Made by a program: the position numbers and the translations under genes | The notes under the pieces: generated by a model | What the model saw: the letters and a program-made list of their open reading frames with translations, nothing else | Databases searched by the model: none | What the model was told of the DNA's origin: nothing | DNA from: Hyphomicrobiales bacterium | GTDB lineage: Bacteria > Pseudomonadota > Alphaproteobacteria > Rhizobiales > Rhizobiaceae | Direction of reading: 5' to 3' | Assembly: GCA_900468065.1 (NCBI GenBank) | Contig: UBTA01000028.1 | Coordinates: forward strand, 62,001 to 126,000 | Length of the DNA: 64,000 nt | Part shown: positions 1 to 9,140 of the stretch, piece by piece | Layout: the number at the start of each line of letters is the position of its first letter | Position numbering within the stretch: the stretch's first letter is position 1

Positions 1-258
1 CACGTTCCCGACATGCTGGCTGCGGGGTACAGCTATGACCAACTGGTGCAGGGATACGAATACCGTAACTTGATGCGCCCCGGCCTGACTGGATTGGCGC
101 AGGCTCACACCCCGCGCGGTCCGACTGAGCATCGCGCGATGGCGATACGGCGGATCATCGACGACGTCGAATATATCCGGAATTTCTCGCTGCTGATGGA
201 CGCGAAGATCATCAGCCGCACCATGATCAACGCGGTCAAAGGCTCCCCCGCGCTGTAG
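1..258 (+). CDS. bacterial sugar transferase, C-terminal fragment
   Basis: The reading frame is open from the first base of the window and ends at TAG 256-258, so only the last 85 codons are seen. The stretch RPGLTGLAQ followed by RG, a downstream basic R-x-x-x-D segment and a Y-I-R-N-F-S-x-x-x-D run matches the C-terminal catalytic region of membrane polyprenyl-phosphate sugar-1-phosphate transferases (WcaJ/ExoY type, bacterial sugar transferase family). Such enzymes load the first sugar of a surface polysaccharide repeat onto undecaprenyl phosphate at the inner membrane. The family match is good; the substrate cannot be inferred from this fragment. A strong hairpin follows the stop codon, so it is probably the last gene of its unit. 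Confidence 0.8.
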   Translation, partial: HVPDMLAAGYSYDQLVQGYEYRNLMRPGLTGLAQAHTPRGPTEHRAMAIRRIIDDVEYIRNFSLLMDAKIISRTMINAVKGSPAL

Positions 259-291
259 CCGAAAGGCCTGGCGGGAAGAGCCCATGAACAA

Positions 292-323
292 AGCCGCCGG
301 AAGAGTGTCTTCCGGCGGCTTTG
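292..323 (+). terminator. hairpin terminator after the sugar transferase gene
   Basis: Perfect 13-bp stem (292-304 with 308-320) with a GTG loop, followed by TTTGCCTT. The stem also reads on the minus strand, where it lies beyond the glpV hairpin, so it may work in both directions. Confidence 0.75.
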
Positions 324-366
324 CCTTATCGGGGATCAGCTGATCGGCCTACATGTAGAGCCGAAA

Positions 367-393
367 CCGGCGCCGGTGTTGCACGGCGCCGGC
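367..393 (-). terminator. hairpin downstream of glpV
   Basis: CCGGCGCC (367-374) pairs with GGCGCCGG (385-392) across a 10-nt loop, just beyond the glpV stop on the minus strand. Only a short T-run (TTT) follows, so termination strength is uncertain. Confidence 0.5.
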
Positions 394-397
394 TTGA

Positions 398-2122
398 TCA
401 TTTACCCTGCCAGCTCTTGACCAGTTCGTCGTAGTTGACGGTCTGCGGCTTTTCTTTTTCGTTCTCGATCTTCAGCTGCGGAGCGAGGTTGCCCTTCGAG
501 ACGGCATCCTTGTTCCAGAAGTCGAGATCATGCTCTTCGGCGAGCTTCGGGCCGATATCACCCTGGACTCCAGAACGCTCGATGCGTCCCATCACCTTTT
601 CCTGCTCGGCGCACAGGCTATCCATGGCTTCCTGAGCGGTCTTCGCACCCGAGGATGCATCGCCGATTGCCTGCCACCAAAGCTGAGCCAGCTTCGGATA
701 GTCCGGAACGTTGGTACCGGTCGGCGACCATTGGATACGGGCCGGCGAACGGTAGAACTCGACCAGACCGCCGAGGTTCTTGGCGCGCTCGGTGAAGCTC
801 TTGTCCTGGATCGTCGATTCGCGGGCGAAGGTCAGGCCAACCTGGCTCTTCTTCACATCCACGGTCTTCGATGTCACGAACTGCGCGTAGAGCCATGCGG
901 CCTTGGCGCGGTCTTCAGGGGTCGATTTCATCAGCGTCCAGGAACCCACGTCCTGGTAACCGAGCTTCATGCCGTCCTTCCAGTAGACGCCATGCGGCGA
1001 AGGAGCCATGCGCCACTTCGGCGTGCCGTCTTCGTTGACGACCGGCAGGCCTGGCTTGACCGAATCAGCCGTGAAGGCCGTGTACCAGAAGATCTGCTGG
1101 GCAACGTTGCCCTGGGCAGGAACCGGACCGGCCTCACCGAAGGTCATGCCCGCTGCTTCCGGCGGAGAATAGGCCTTCAACCAATCGAGATATTTCTGGA
1201 TCGAGTAGACCGCTGCCGGGCCGTTGGTGTCACCACCGCGGGCAACGCAGGAGCCGACCGGACGCGAATTCTCATCGACCTTGATGCCCCATTCGTCAAC
1301 CGGAAGACCGTTCGGGATACCCTTGTCGCCGTTGCCGGCCATCGAAAGCCAGGCGTCAGTGAAGCGCCAGCCGAGCGACGGGTCCTTCTTGCCGTAGTCC
1401 ATGTGACCATAGACCTTCTTACCGTCGATTTCTCGGCCGGTGAAGAATTCGGCAATGTCTTCGTAAGCCGACCAGTTGACCGGAACGCCGAGGTCGTAGC
1501 CGTACTTCGCCTTGAAGTCAGCCTTGTTCTTCTCGTCGTTGAACCAGTCGTAGCGGAACCAGTAGAGGTTTGCGAACTGCTGGTCGGGAAGCTGGTAGAG
1601 CTTCTTGTCCGGCGCCGTGGTGAACGACGTACCGATGAAGTCGGCAATGTCGAGACCCGGGTTGGTAACGTCCTTGCCTTCGTTGGCCATCCAGTCGGTC
1701 AGGTTGCGAACCTGCTGGTAGCGCCAATGCGTACCGATCAAATCGGAATCGTTGACATAGGCGTCATAGATGTTCTCGCCCGTCTGCATCTGGGTCTGCA
1801 GCTTTTCAACCACGTCTCCTTCGCCGATCAGGTCATGCGTGACCTTGATGCCCGTGATCGCGGTAAACGCCGCAGCCAGGGTCTTGGATTCATATTCATG
1901 CGTCGTCAGCGTTTCGGAAGCGACTTTGATGTCCATGCCGGCAAATGGTTTTGCCGCATCGATGAACCACTGCATTTCGGCTTCCTGGCCGGCGCGATCA
2001 AGCGTCGATACATCGCCGATTTCCTTATCGAGGAACTGCTTTGCCTCGTCCATGCCCGCGAACGCGGACCCGGTAAAGGCCAGCAGCAGAACTGCTGTCG
2101 ATGTTAAAAGGTGCCGTCGCAT
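398..2122 (-). CDS. glpV: glycerol ABC transporter, periplasmic binding protein GlpV
   Basis: A 574-residue protein with a classic signal peptide (residues 1-22: MRRHLL, hydrophobic core, AFA cleavage motif), so it should be periplasmic. It is much longer than ordinary sugar-binding lipoproteins of about 430 residues. It is the last gene of the cluster glpD-S-T-P-Q-U-V, the gene order described for the glycerol uptake system of Rhizobium leguminosarum, in which GlpV is the solute receptor. AAGGGAGG precedes the ATG. A 75-nt gap with an imperfect 8-bp hairpin separates it from glpU. The binding-protein role is known for the family; glycerol as ligand is inferred from the locus. Confidence 0.9.
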   Translation of the reverse strand: MRRHLLTSTAVLLLAFTGSAFAGMDEAKQFLDKEIGDVSTLDRAGQEAEMQWFIDAAKPFAGMDIKVASETLTTHEYESKTLAAAFTAITGIKVTHDLIGEGDVVEKLQTQMQTGENIYDAYVNDSDLIGTHWRYQQVRNLTDWMANEGKDVTNPGLDIADFIGTSFTTAPDKKLYQLPDQQFANLYWFRYDWFNDEKNKADFKAKYGYDLGVPVNWSAYEDIAEFFTGREIDGKKVYGHMDYGKKDPSLGWRFTDAWLSMAGNGDKGIPNGLPVDEWGIKVDENSRPVGSCVARGGDTNGPAAVYSIQKYLDWLKAYSPPEAAGMTFGEAGPVPAQGNVAQQIFWYTAFTADSVKPGLPVVNEDGTPKWRMAPSPHGVYWKDGMKLGYQDVGSWTLMKSTPEDRAKAAWLYAQFVTSKTVDVKKSQVGLTFARESTIQDKSFTERAKNLGGLVEFYRSPARIQWSPTGTNVPDYPKLAQLWWQAIGDASSGAKTAQEAMDSLCAEQEKVMGRIERSGVQGDIGPKLAEEHDLDFWNKDAVSKGNLAPQLKIENEKEKPQTVNYDELVKSWQGK

Positions 2123-2197
2123 AATTGTCCTCCCTTAAAGGTTTTGCGATTGCAATGTCGGACTGCCTCCCAGGCAATCCGTTTCAGTAATCTTGCC

Positions 2198-2617
2198 TCA
2201 AACCAGCTTGAAAACGCCGACGGCGTACACGAAGGAAAGCGCAAGAGCCCACCACACGTTGGGACCGACAAGTCCCAGCCATGCGAGATGAATGAAGGCG
2301 CTGCCGAGCAGCGAGACGAAGAGACGATCACCACGGGTCGTCTCGAAGCGAAGGATACCAACACGCGGGTTGCCGCCCGGGCTGGCATATTCCCAGACCG
2401 CCATCAGCGACAGAAGCGCGAAGATGGTAAGAAAGAACATCGCGCCTGGAAATGACCAGGCCATCCAGCCGCCAGGGATCAGCGGCGCGAACCAGTCGCG
2501 CGCGCCGTCCTTGATCGGAAGTGCCATGATGAGCAGCCCGGTCAAGGCGGCATAGACGACGAGAACGGCGGCCAGCGCCAAAGGCCAGCGATTGGTGCGT
2601 TGAGACACGGTGGCCAT
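2198..2617 (-). CDS. glpU: small membrane protein GlpU of the glycerol transporter (DUF2160 type)
   Basis: 139 residues with about four hydrophobic segments (near residues 12-33, 52-72, 100-115 and 120-137). Its start codon overlaps the glpQ stop as TAATG, so the two are translationally coupled. Position and topology match GlpU of the rhizobial glycerol ABC operon. Its exact contribution to transport is not known; it carries none of the ABC permease or ATPase signatures. The assignment rests on operon position plus membrane topology. Confidence 0.8.
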   Translation of the reverse strand: MATVSQRTNRWPLALAAVLVVYAALTGLLIMALPIKDGARDWFAPLIPGGWMAWSFPGAMFFLTIFALLSLMAVWEYASPGGNPRVGILRFETTRGDRLFVSLLGSAFIHLAWLGLVGPNVWWALALSFVYAVGVFKLV

Positions 2618-3441
2618 TAGACCCTCCCCAGGGCAAAGCCCTTGGCGATATAGTTTCTGACGAAATAGATGACGATGGCGCCTGGGATGATGGTGAGCAC
2701 ACCGGCCGCAGCAAGAACGCCCCAGTCCATGCCCGACGCAGACACCGTGCGCGTCATGATCGCGGCGATCGGCTTGGCATCCGTCGTCGTCAGTGTGCGG
2801 GCGATCAACAACTCAACCCAAGAGAACATGAAGTTGAAGAACGCGGCGACGCCGATACCGGATGCGATCAGCGGGATGAAGATCCGGATGAAGAAGCGCG
2901 GGAACGAATAGCCGTCGATATAGGCGGTCTCGTCGATCTCCTTCGGAACCCCCGACATGAAGCCTTCAAGGATCCACACCGCCAGCGGCACGTTGAACAG
3001 GCAGTGCGCCAGAGCAACGGCGATATGCGTATCGATCAGGCCGAAGGCGGAATAGAGCTGGAAGAACGGCAGCGCGAAAACGGCCGGCGGTGCCATGCGG
3101 TTGGTGAGCAGCCAGAAAAACAGGTGCTTGTCGCCAAGGAACCGGTAACGCGAGAAGGCATAGGCCGCCGGCAGCGCCACCGATACGGAGATGACGGTGT
3201 TCATCACCACATAGATGATCGAGTTGATATAACCCTTGTACCAGGACGGATCGGTGAAGATCACGGCGTAGTTCCGCAGCGTCGGCGCATGCGGATAGAG
3301 CGAGAAGGCGCCGGTGATCTCGGTGTTCGTCTTGAAGCTCATGTTGACGAGCCAATAGATCGGCAAGAGCAGGAAGATGATGTAGATCGTGGGCACAAGC
3401 CAGGAGAGGCTGCGGCCGGATGATTGTGTCGCGGTGGTCAT
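2617..3441 (-). CDS. glpQ: glycerol ABC transporter permease GlpQ
   Basis: 274 residues with six predicted membrane spans and the permease coupling loop IDETAYIDGYSFPRFFIRI near residue 180, which docks onto the ATPase subunits. The topology is that of the MalG-like second permease of carbohydrate (CUT1) ABC importers. AGGGAGG precedes the ATG. It follows glpP after a 20-nt gap and overlaps glpU. Together GlpP and GlpQ should form the inner-membrane channel for glycerol. Confidence 0.9.
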   Translation of the reverse strand: MTTATQSSGRSLSWLVPTIYIIFLLLPIYWLVNMSFKTNTEITGAFSLYPHAPTLRNYAVIFTDPSWYKGYINSIIYVVMNTVISVSVALPAAYAFSRYRFLGDKHLFFWLLTNRMAPPAVFALPFFQLYSAFGLIDTHIAVALAHCLFNVPLAVWILEGFMSGVPKEIDETAYIDGYSFPRFFIRIFIPLIASGIGVAAFFNFMFSWVELLIARTLTTTDAKPIAAIMTRTVSASGMDWGVLAAAGVLTIIPGAIVIYFVRNYIAKGFALGRV

Positions 3442-3461
3442 TGTTTTCCTCCCTCCGTCCG

Positions 3462-4328
3462 TCAGCTCTGCGCATCGCTATTGGTCATCACGGTGTAGAA
3501 GATCCATGAGAGCAACAGGATGATCAGGAAGTAGATGAGCGAAAGTGCTGCTGCCGGACCAAGGTCAAACTGGCCGATGGCCGTCTTGACGAGATCGATC
3601 GACAGGAATGTGGTGGCATTGCCGGGGCCGCCGCCGGTGACGACGAAAGGCTCGGTATAGATCATGAAACTGTCCATGAAGCGCAGCAGGAAGGCGATCA
3701 GAAGCACGCGCTTCATCTTCGGCAACTGGATGTAGCGGAACACGGCCCAGCGCGAGGCACCATCGATCTTGGCCGCCTGATAATAGGCATCCGGGATCGA
3801 TACGAGGCCGGCATAGCAGAGCAGCACCACAAGGCTCGTCCAATGCCAGATGTCCATGACGATCAGCGTCACCCAGGCATCGAAGACATTATTGACGTAG
3901 TTATAGGGAATGCCGATCGCATCCAGCGTATAACCCAGCAGGCCGATATCGACGCGGCCGAACACCTGCCAGATGGTGCCGACGACGTTCCATGGAATGA
4001 GCAGCGGCAGCGACATGAAGACGAGGCAGAAGGGCACGCCAAGTCCCGTCTTCGGCATGTTGAGCGCGATCAGGATGCCGAGCGGAATCTCGATCGCCAG
4101 GATGATGCCGGAGAAGATCAGGTTGCGGGTCAGCGCATCCCAGAAGCGGTCGGACTGCAGCACCTGGATGAACCAGTCGGTGCCCGCCCAGAAGAATTGA
4201 TTGTTGCCGAACGTGTCCTGTACCGAGTAGTTGACCACCGTCATCAGCGGGATGACCGCCGAGAAGGCGACCAGCACCAGCACCGGCAGAACCATGAACC
4301 AGGCCTTGTTGTTCCAGGTCTTTTCCAT
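3462..4328 (-). CDS. glpP: glycerol ABC transporter permease GlpP
   Basis: 288 residues from the ATG at 4328, chosen because GGGGAGG lies 8 nt upstream and because a longer frame would run into glpT. It has six hydrophobic spans and a coupling loop YQAAKIDGASRWAVFRYI near residue 190, as in MalF-type permeases of CUT1 importers. The gap to the glpT stop is only 2 nt, so it is tightly co-translated with the ATPases. It should be the partner of GlpQ in the transmembrane channel. Confidence 0.9.
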   Translation of the reverse strand: MEKTWNNKAWFMVLPVLVLVAFSAVIPLMTVVNYSVQDTFGNNQFFWAGTDWFIQVLQSDRFWDALTRNLIFSGIILAIEIPLGILIALNMPKTGLGVPFCLVFMSLPLLIPWNVVGTIWQVFGRVDIGLLGYTLDAIGIPYNYVNNVFDAWVTLIVMDIWHWTSLVVLLCYAGLVSIPDAYYQAAKIDGASRWAVFRYIQLPKMKRVLLIAFLLRFMDSFMIYTEPFVVTGGGPGNATTFLSIDLVKTAIGQFDLGPAAALSLIYFLIILLLSWIFYTVMTNSDAQS

Positions 4329-4330
4329 GA

Positions 4331-5401
<1,071 letters not shown>

Positions 5402-5411
5402 GGTTTTCTCC

Positions 5412-6506
5412 TCACGCCCCCCGAACGGTCTGGCTTGCGGCAGAGCCGCCGATCGCGCGTCCATCCGGCCCGAAGGCCATCAGGTGGCGGGTATCAATGA
5501 AAAGCTCGATCGCCGTATCCGGCTCGATGTCGTGGATACCGTGTTCGAGCATGACCCAGCGCGATCCCGCGCAATCGACATGGATGAAGCTTTCCGAGCC
5601 GGCGATTTCCGAAATGATGATGCGCGCCTTCAGCGTCGCCGCCGTGTCGTGCGGCCGCGCCAACGACAGGTGGTGCGGATGGAAGGCAATGGTATAGGCC
5701 CCATCGGCGATACCGGCCAAGTGCGCCGGAACCGGCAGGACGCTGAGCCCACCGCGCTCGAATGTATTGCCGGACTTCACCACGTCGAGCGTATTGAGCG
5801 GCGGATCGGCAAAGGTTTTTGCGGTGACGATATCGGCGGGCTTGCGATAGACCGAGATAGTCGGCCCGAACTGGCTGATGCGCCCCTGGTGCATCGTCGC
5901 GGTATGGCCACCGAGCAGCAGCGCTTCCTGCGGTTCGGTCGTCGCATAGACGAAGATTGAGCCGGCAGCGGCAAACAGCTTCGGCAACTCTTCGCGCAAT
6001 TCCTCGCGCAGCTTGTAATCGAGGTTGGCGAGCGGCTCGTCGAGCAGCACAAGACTGGCATTCTTGACGATGGCGCGGGCAAGCGCCGTGCGCTGCTGCT
6101 GGCCGCCGGACAGGTTGAGCGGCGTGCGCTCGAGGTAGGGCGTCAGCTTCATCAGCTCGGCCGCCTTGCGCACCTCGCGATCGATCGTAGCCGCATCCTT
6201 GCCGGAAATGCGCATCGGCGAGGCGATGTTCTCGTAAACGGTCATGGCCGGGTAGTTGATGAATTGCTGGTAGACCATGGCGACAGAACGATCCTGCACG
6301 CGCACGCCAGTCACATCCTTGCCGTCGAAAGAGATTGTACCGGTCGTCGGCTTGTCGAGCCCCGCCATCAGCCGCATCAGCGATGTCTTGCCCGACAGCG
6401 TCGGGCCCAGCAACACATTGAGCGAGCCCCGCTCCAGCACAAGATCGGTCGAATGGATATGCGTATCCGCCCCGACAACCTTGGTTATGTTTTTCAGTTC
6501 AAGCAT
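5412..6506 (-). CDS. glpS: glycerol ABC transporter ATPase GlpS, H-loop His missing
   Basis: 364 residues from the ATG at 6506, chosen because GGAGGAAG sits just upstream; the frame stays open further back but without homology. Walker A is GPTLSGKT (34-41), signature LSGGQ (132-136), Walker B VLLDEP (Glu157). At the switch position the family VTHDQ becomes ATTEP, with Thr190 (bases 5937-5939) in place of the histidine that contacts the ATP gamma-phosphate. GlpT keeps that histidine but lacks the signature, so the two are complementary. It starts 47 nt after glpD and should assemble with GlpT at the inner face of the membrane. Confidence 0.9.
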   Translation of the reverse strand: MLELKNITKVVGADTHIHSTDLVLERGSLNVLLGPTLSGKTSLMRLMAGLDKPTTGTISFDGKDVTGVRVQDRSVAMVYQQFINYPAMTVYENIASPMRISGKDAATIDREVRKAAELMKLTPYLERTPLNLSGGQQQRTALARAIVKNASLVLLDEPLANLDYKLREELREELPKLFAAAGSIFVYATTEPQEALLLGGHTATMHQGRISQFGPTISVYRKPADIVTAKTFADPPLNTLDVVKSGNTFERGGLSVLPVPAHLAGIADGAYTIAFHPHHLSLARPHDTAATLKARIIISEIAGSESFIHVDCAGSRWVMLEHGIHDIEPDTAIELFIDTRHLMAFGPDGRAIGGSAASQTVRGA

Positions 6507-6553
6507 TCTCAGGCTTCCTCCCAGCCATCGGCAGCGCCATCCCGGCGCGACCG

Positions 6554-8071
6554 TCAGGCAACGTTGCGGATAGTCTCCCGCATATATTCCTCCAACCCGG
6601 CGGCTTCCGCCTGGGTCAATGTCAAGCCCAGCTTGGTGCGGCGCCACAGGATGTCCTCGGCGTGCCGCGCCCATTCCTGGGTCATCAGCCACTGCACCTC
6701 AACCGCATAGAGATCGGCGCCGAAATGCCGGCCAAGATCGTCCGTCTTGCCGGCGCTTCCAAGCAGGCTTGCTGCCAGCGTCCCATAGAGCCGCACCAGG
6801 CGGCGCGCATGGCGTTCAGTCAGAAACGGATAGCGGCTCTTGAGTTTTGCGACTTCGGCGTCATAGCCGGTTGCCGGAAAATCGCCGCCCGGAAGGACGC
6901 TTTTCGCGGTCCACGGATTGCCCTTCGCGCCGATCGCACCGGCGATCTTTTCGAGTGCATGTTCGCCGAGACGGCGATAGGTGGTCAACTTGCCGCCGAA
7001 GACATTGAGCAACGGTGCTTCGCCATCAGCGCCATCGATCTTCAGCACATAATCGCGCGTCGCCTCCTGCGCCTTCGAGGCACCGTCATCAAACAGCGGC
7101 CGCACGCCGGAATAGGTCCAGACCACATCGGTCGGCTTGACCGGTTCGGAAAAATACTCGCTCGCCGCATTGCAGAGATAGGTAATCTCGCCTTCGGTGA
7201 TCTGGATGTTCTTCGGGTCGCCGGTGAAATCGTTGTCGGTCGTGCCAATCAGGGTGAAATCGGTTTCATAGGGGATCGCGAAGATGATCCGGTTGTCCGG
7301 GTTCTGGAAGAAATAGGCACGTGGATCGCTGAACTTCTTCTTCACGACGATATGGCTGCCCTGCACCAGCCGGACATTATGGACGTTGTTCTTGCGCACC
7401 GCGTTCGACAGAACGACATCGACCCAGGGGCCGGCCGCATTGACCAGCAAACGCGCCTTGAAGGTGCTGACGGTGCCGGTCGCCGTATCCTCGACATTGA
7501 CCGACCAGAGACCACTTTGGCGCTCCGCCGAGACTACACGGCTGCGCGTCATGATGCGCGCGCCCTTGAGTGCTGCGTCCTTGGCGTTGAGAACAACCAG
7601 ACGGGCGTCATCGACCCAGCCGTCGGAATATTCGAATGCCTTGGTGAACAACGCCTTCAACGGCTTTGCAGCCGGATCGCGCCGCATGTCCAGCGTGCGA
7701 GTGGCGGGCAGAAGCTTGCGGCCGCCGATATGATCATAGAGGAAAAGGCCGAGACGGATGAGCCAGGCCGGGCGAATGCCGCCTTTGTGGAACGGCAGCA
7801 CGAAGCGCATCGGCCAGATGATATGCGGCGCCATCGCCCAGAGCACTTCGCGCTCCATCAGCGATTCACGCACCAGCCGGAATTCGTAATGCTCGAGATA
7901 GCGCAGACCACCGTGAATGAGCTTGGTAGCGCGCGAGGAGGTGCCGGAGGCGAAATCGTCCATTTCGGCCAGCGCAACCGAATATCCACGGCCGGCAGCA
8001 TCCCTTGCGATGCCACATCCATTGATACCGCCACCGATCACGAAAATGTCGAGTACATCCTGCGCAGGCAC
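6554..8071 (-). CDS. glpD: glycerol-3-phosphate dehydrogenase GlpD (FAD-dependent)
   Basis: Oxidises sn-glycerol 3-phosphate to dihydroxyacetone phosphate and passes electrons to quinone at the inner membrane. The Rossmann motif VIGGGINGCGIARDAAGRG binds FAD; downstream are SSRATKLIHGGLRYLE and the C-terminal GlpD domain, for about 505 residues. The start is taken as GTG at 8071, which has GGAGGGG 7 nt upstream and leaves about 10 residues before the FAD motif as in other GlpD proteins. An ATG eight codons earlier (8095) is possible but has no Shine-Dalgarno. No glycerol kinase gene is in the window, so it must lie elsewhere. Confidence 0.95.
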   Translation of the reverse strand: MPAQDVLDIFVIGGGINGCGIARDAAGRGYSVALAEMDDFASGTSSRATKLIHGGLRYLEHYEFRLVRESLMEREVLWAMAPHIIWPMRFVLPFHKGGIRPAWLIRLGLFLYDHIGGRKLLPATRTLDMRRDPAAKPLKALFTKAFEYSDGWVDDARLVVLNAKDAALKGARIMTRSRVVSAERQSGLWSVNVEDTATGTVSTFKARLLVNAAGPWVDVVLSNAVRKNNVHNVRLVQGSHIVVKKKFSDPRAYFFQNPDNRIIFAIPYETDFTLIGTTDNDFTGDPKNIQITEGEITYLCNAASEYFSEPVKPTDVVWTYSGVRPLFDDGASKAQEATRDYVLKIDGADGEAPLLNVFGGKLTTYRRLGEHALEKIAGAIGAKGNPWTAKSVLPGGDFPATGYDAEVAKLKSRYPFLTERHARRLVRLYGTLAASLLGSAGKTDDLGRHFGADLYAVEVQWLMTQEWARHAEDILWRRTKLGLTLTQAEAAGLEEYMRETIRNVA

Positions 8072-8115
8072 TGCTTCCCCTCCCACATTTCGCATTGCAC
8101 AATTTTGCGCAGATG

Positions 8116-8162
8116 CGAAAGTAAAAATAATTAAAGCGAAAACCTTACGAATGTCAAACGAA
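8116..8162 (-). promoter_or_regulatory. glpD promoter with helically phased TTCG operator array
   Basis: On the minus strand TTGACA (8152-8157) is followed after 17 bp by TTAATT (8129-8134), a sigma70-type promoter. Four TTCG elements (CGAA on the plus strand at 8116, 8137, 8148 and 8159) are spaced 21, 11 and 11 bp, so all face the same side of the helix and span the region from upstream of -35 to about +1. TTCG is the core of known GlpR (DeoR family) operators. Repression by the adjacent GlpR is inferred. Confidence 0.65.
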
Positions 8163-8200
8163 TGTTTTTAGAAAACAAGCAGCCGCTAAAATCAGCGATT

Positions 8201-8965
8201 TCAGCGCGTGGTTTCGATCAGCCGGACATCCTGCTCCTGGCAGATATTCCGGACATTCTCGATCGGACAAATATCGGTAATGAAGGTGTGAACCTGGGTG
8301 ATATGGCCGATCCGGACGGGCGCCGTGCGCTCGAACTTGGTTGAATCGGACACAAGAATGACATGCCGGGCATTGGCGATGATCGCTTGGGCCACTTTCA
8401 CTTCGCGGTAATCGAAATCCAGAAGCGCGCCGTCATGATCGATCGCAGATGCACCGATAACCGCGTAATCCACCTTGAACTGGCGAATGAAATCCACCGC
8501 CGCCTCACCGACGATACCACCATCTGCACCGCGCACGACGCCACCGGCAATCACCACTTCGATCGATGGGAAAACCCGCAAGCGATTGGCAACGTTAATA
8601 TTATTGGTGATAACCATCAGTTCCGTATGGTCAAGCAGCGCTTCGCCGACCGCTTCCGTCGTCGTGCCGATATTGATGAAAAGCGAGGAATTGTTCGGGA
8701 TCATCGCGGCAGCCGCCTGGCCGATCGCCTGTTTTTCCAGGGCTGCGATCGAACGCCTGGCTTCGTATTTCACATTCTCGTTTCCACGCGGAAAGACCGC
8801 CCCACCGTGGATACGCGTCAGCACCCGGCCGTCACACAAATCGTTGAGATCCTTGCGGATGGTCTGCGGCGTCACCGAAAAACGCGTGGCGAGTTCATCG
8901 ACCAGCACCCGGCCTTCCGTCTTGGCAAGCTCAAGGATTTCCGACTGGCGCCCCGTCAGATACAT
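8201..8965 (-). CDS. glpR: DeoR-family glycerol regulon repressor GlpR
   Basis: 254 residues. The N-terminal DeoR helix-turn-helix (residues 5-55: RQSEILELAKTEGRVLVDEL, then VTPQTIRKDLNDLC and the hinge RIHGGA) is followed by the DeoR sugar-phosphate sensor domain, which in this family binds a phosphorylated inducer, glycerol 3-phosphate for GlpR. GGGGAGG precedes the ATG. It lies upstream of glpD in the same direction, separated by about 130 bp that hold a separate glpD promoter. TTCG motifs in front of both glpR and glpD suggest autoregulation and control of the whole operon. Confidence 0.88.
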   Translation of the reverse strand: MYLTGRQSEILELAKTEGRVLVDELATRFSVTPQTIRKDLNDLCDGRVLTRIHGGAVFPRGNENVKYEARRSIAALEKQAIGQAAAAMIPNNSSLFINIGTTTEAVGEALLDHTELMVITNNINVANRLRVFPSIEVVIAGGVVRGADGGIVGEAAVDFIRQFKVDYAVIGASAIDHDGALLDFDYREVKVAQAIIANARHVILVSDSTKFERTAPVRIGHITQVHTFITDICPIENVRNICQEQDVRLIETTR

Positions 8966-8979
8966 GTTTATTCCTCCCC

Positions 8980-9017
8980 TTCGTTTTCGTTTTCTTTCAT
9001 AATAGGCAAAAACGAAA
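8980..9017 (-). promoter_or_regulatory. glpR promoter overlapped by TTTCGTTTT / AAAACGAAA dyad
   Basis: TTTCGTTTT (8985-8993) and AAAACGAAA (9009-9017) form a perfect inverted pair, with an extra TTCG at 8980. On the minus strand a TTGCGC - 16 bp - TATTAT promoter falls inside this dyad. This fits an autoregulatory operator; the site also lies in the divergent region shared with the SDR gene at 9141. Confidence 0.5.
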
Positions 9018-9140
9018 GCAGCGCAATTTCATAAACGCAGCGAGTGCTTAAAATGAACCCTTATCAGAGAAGGGAAGCCGGCCGCGTTGCAATTCCGGTC
9101 GTGATACTACAGCCTGTCGGTGGCTGAGGAGGAGTTCACT

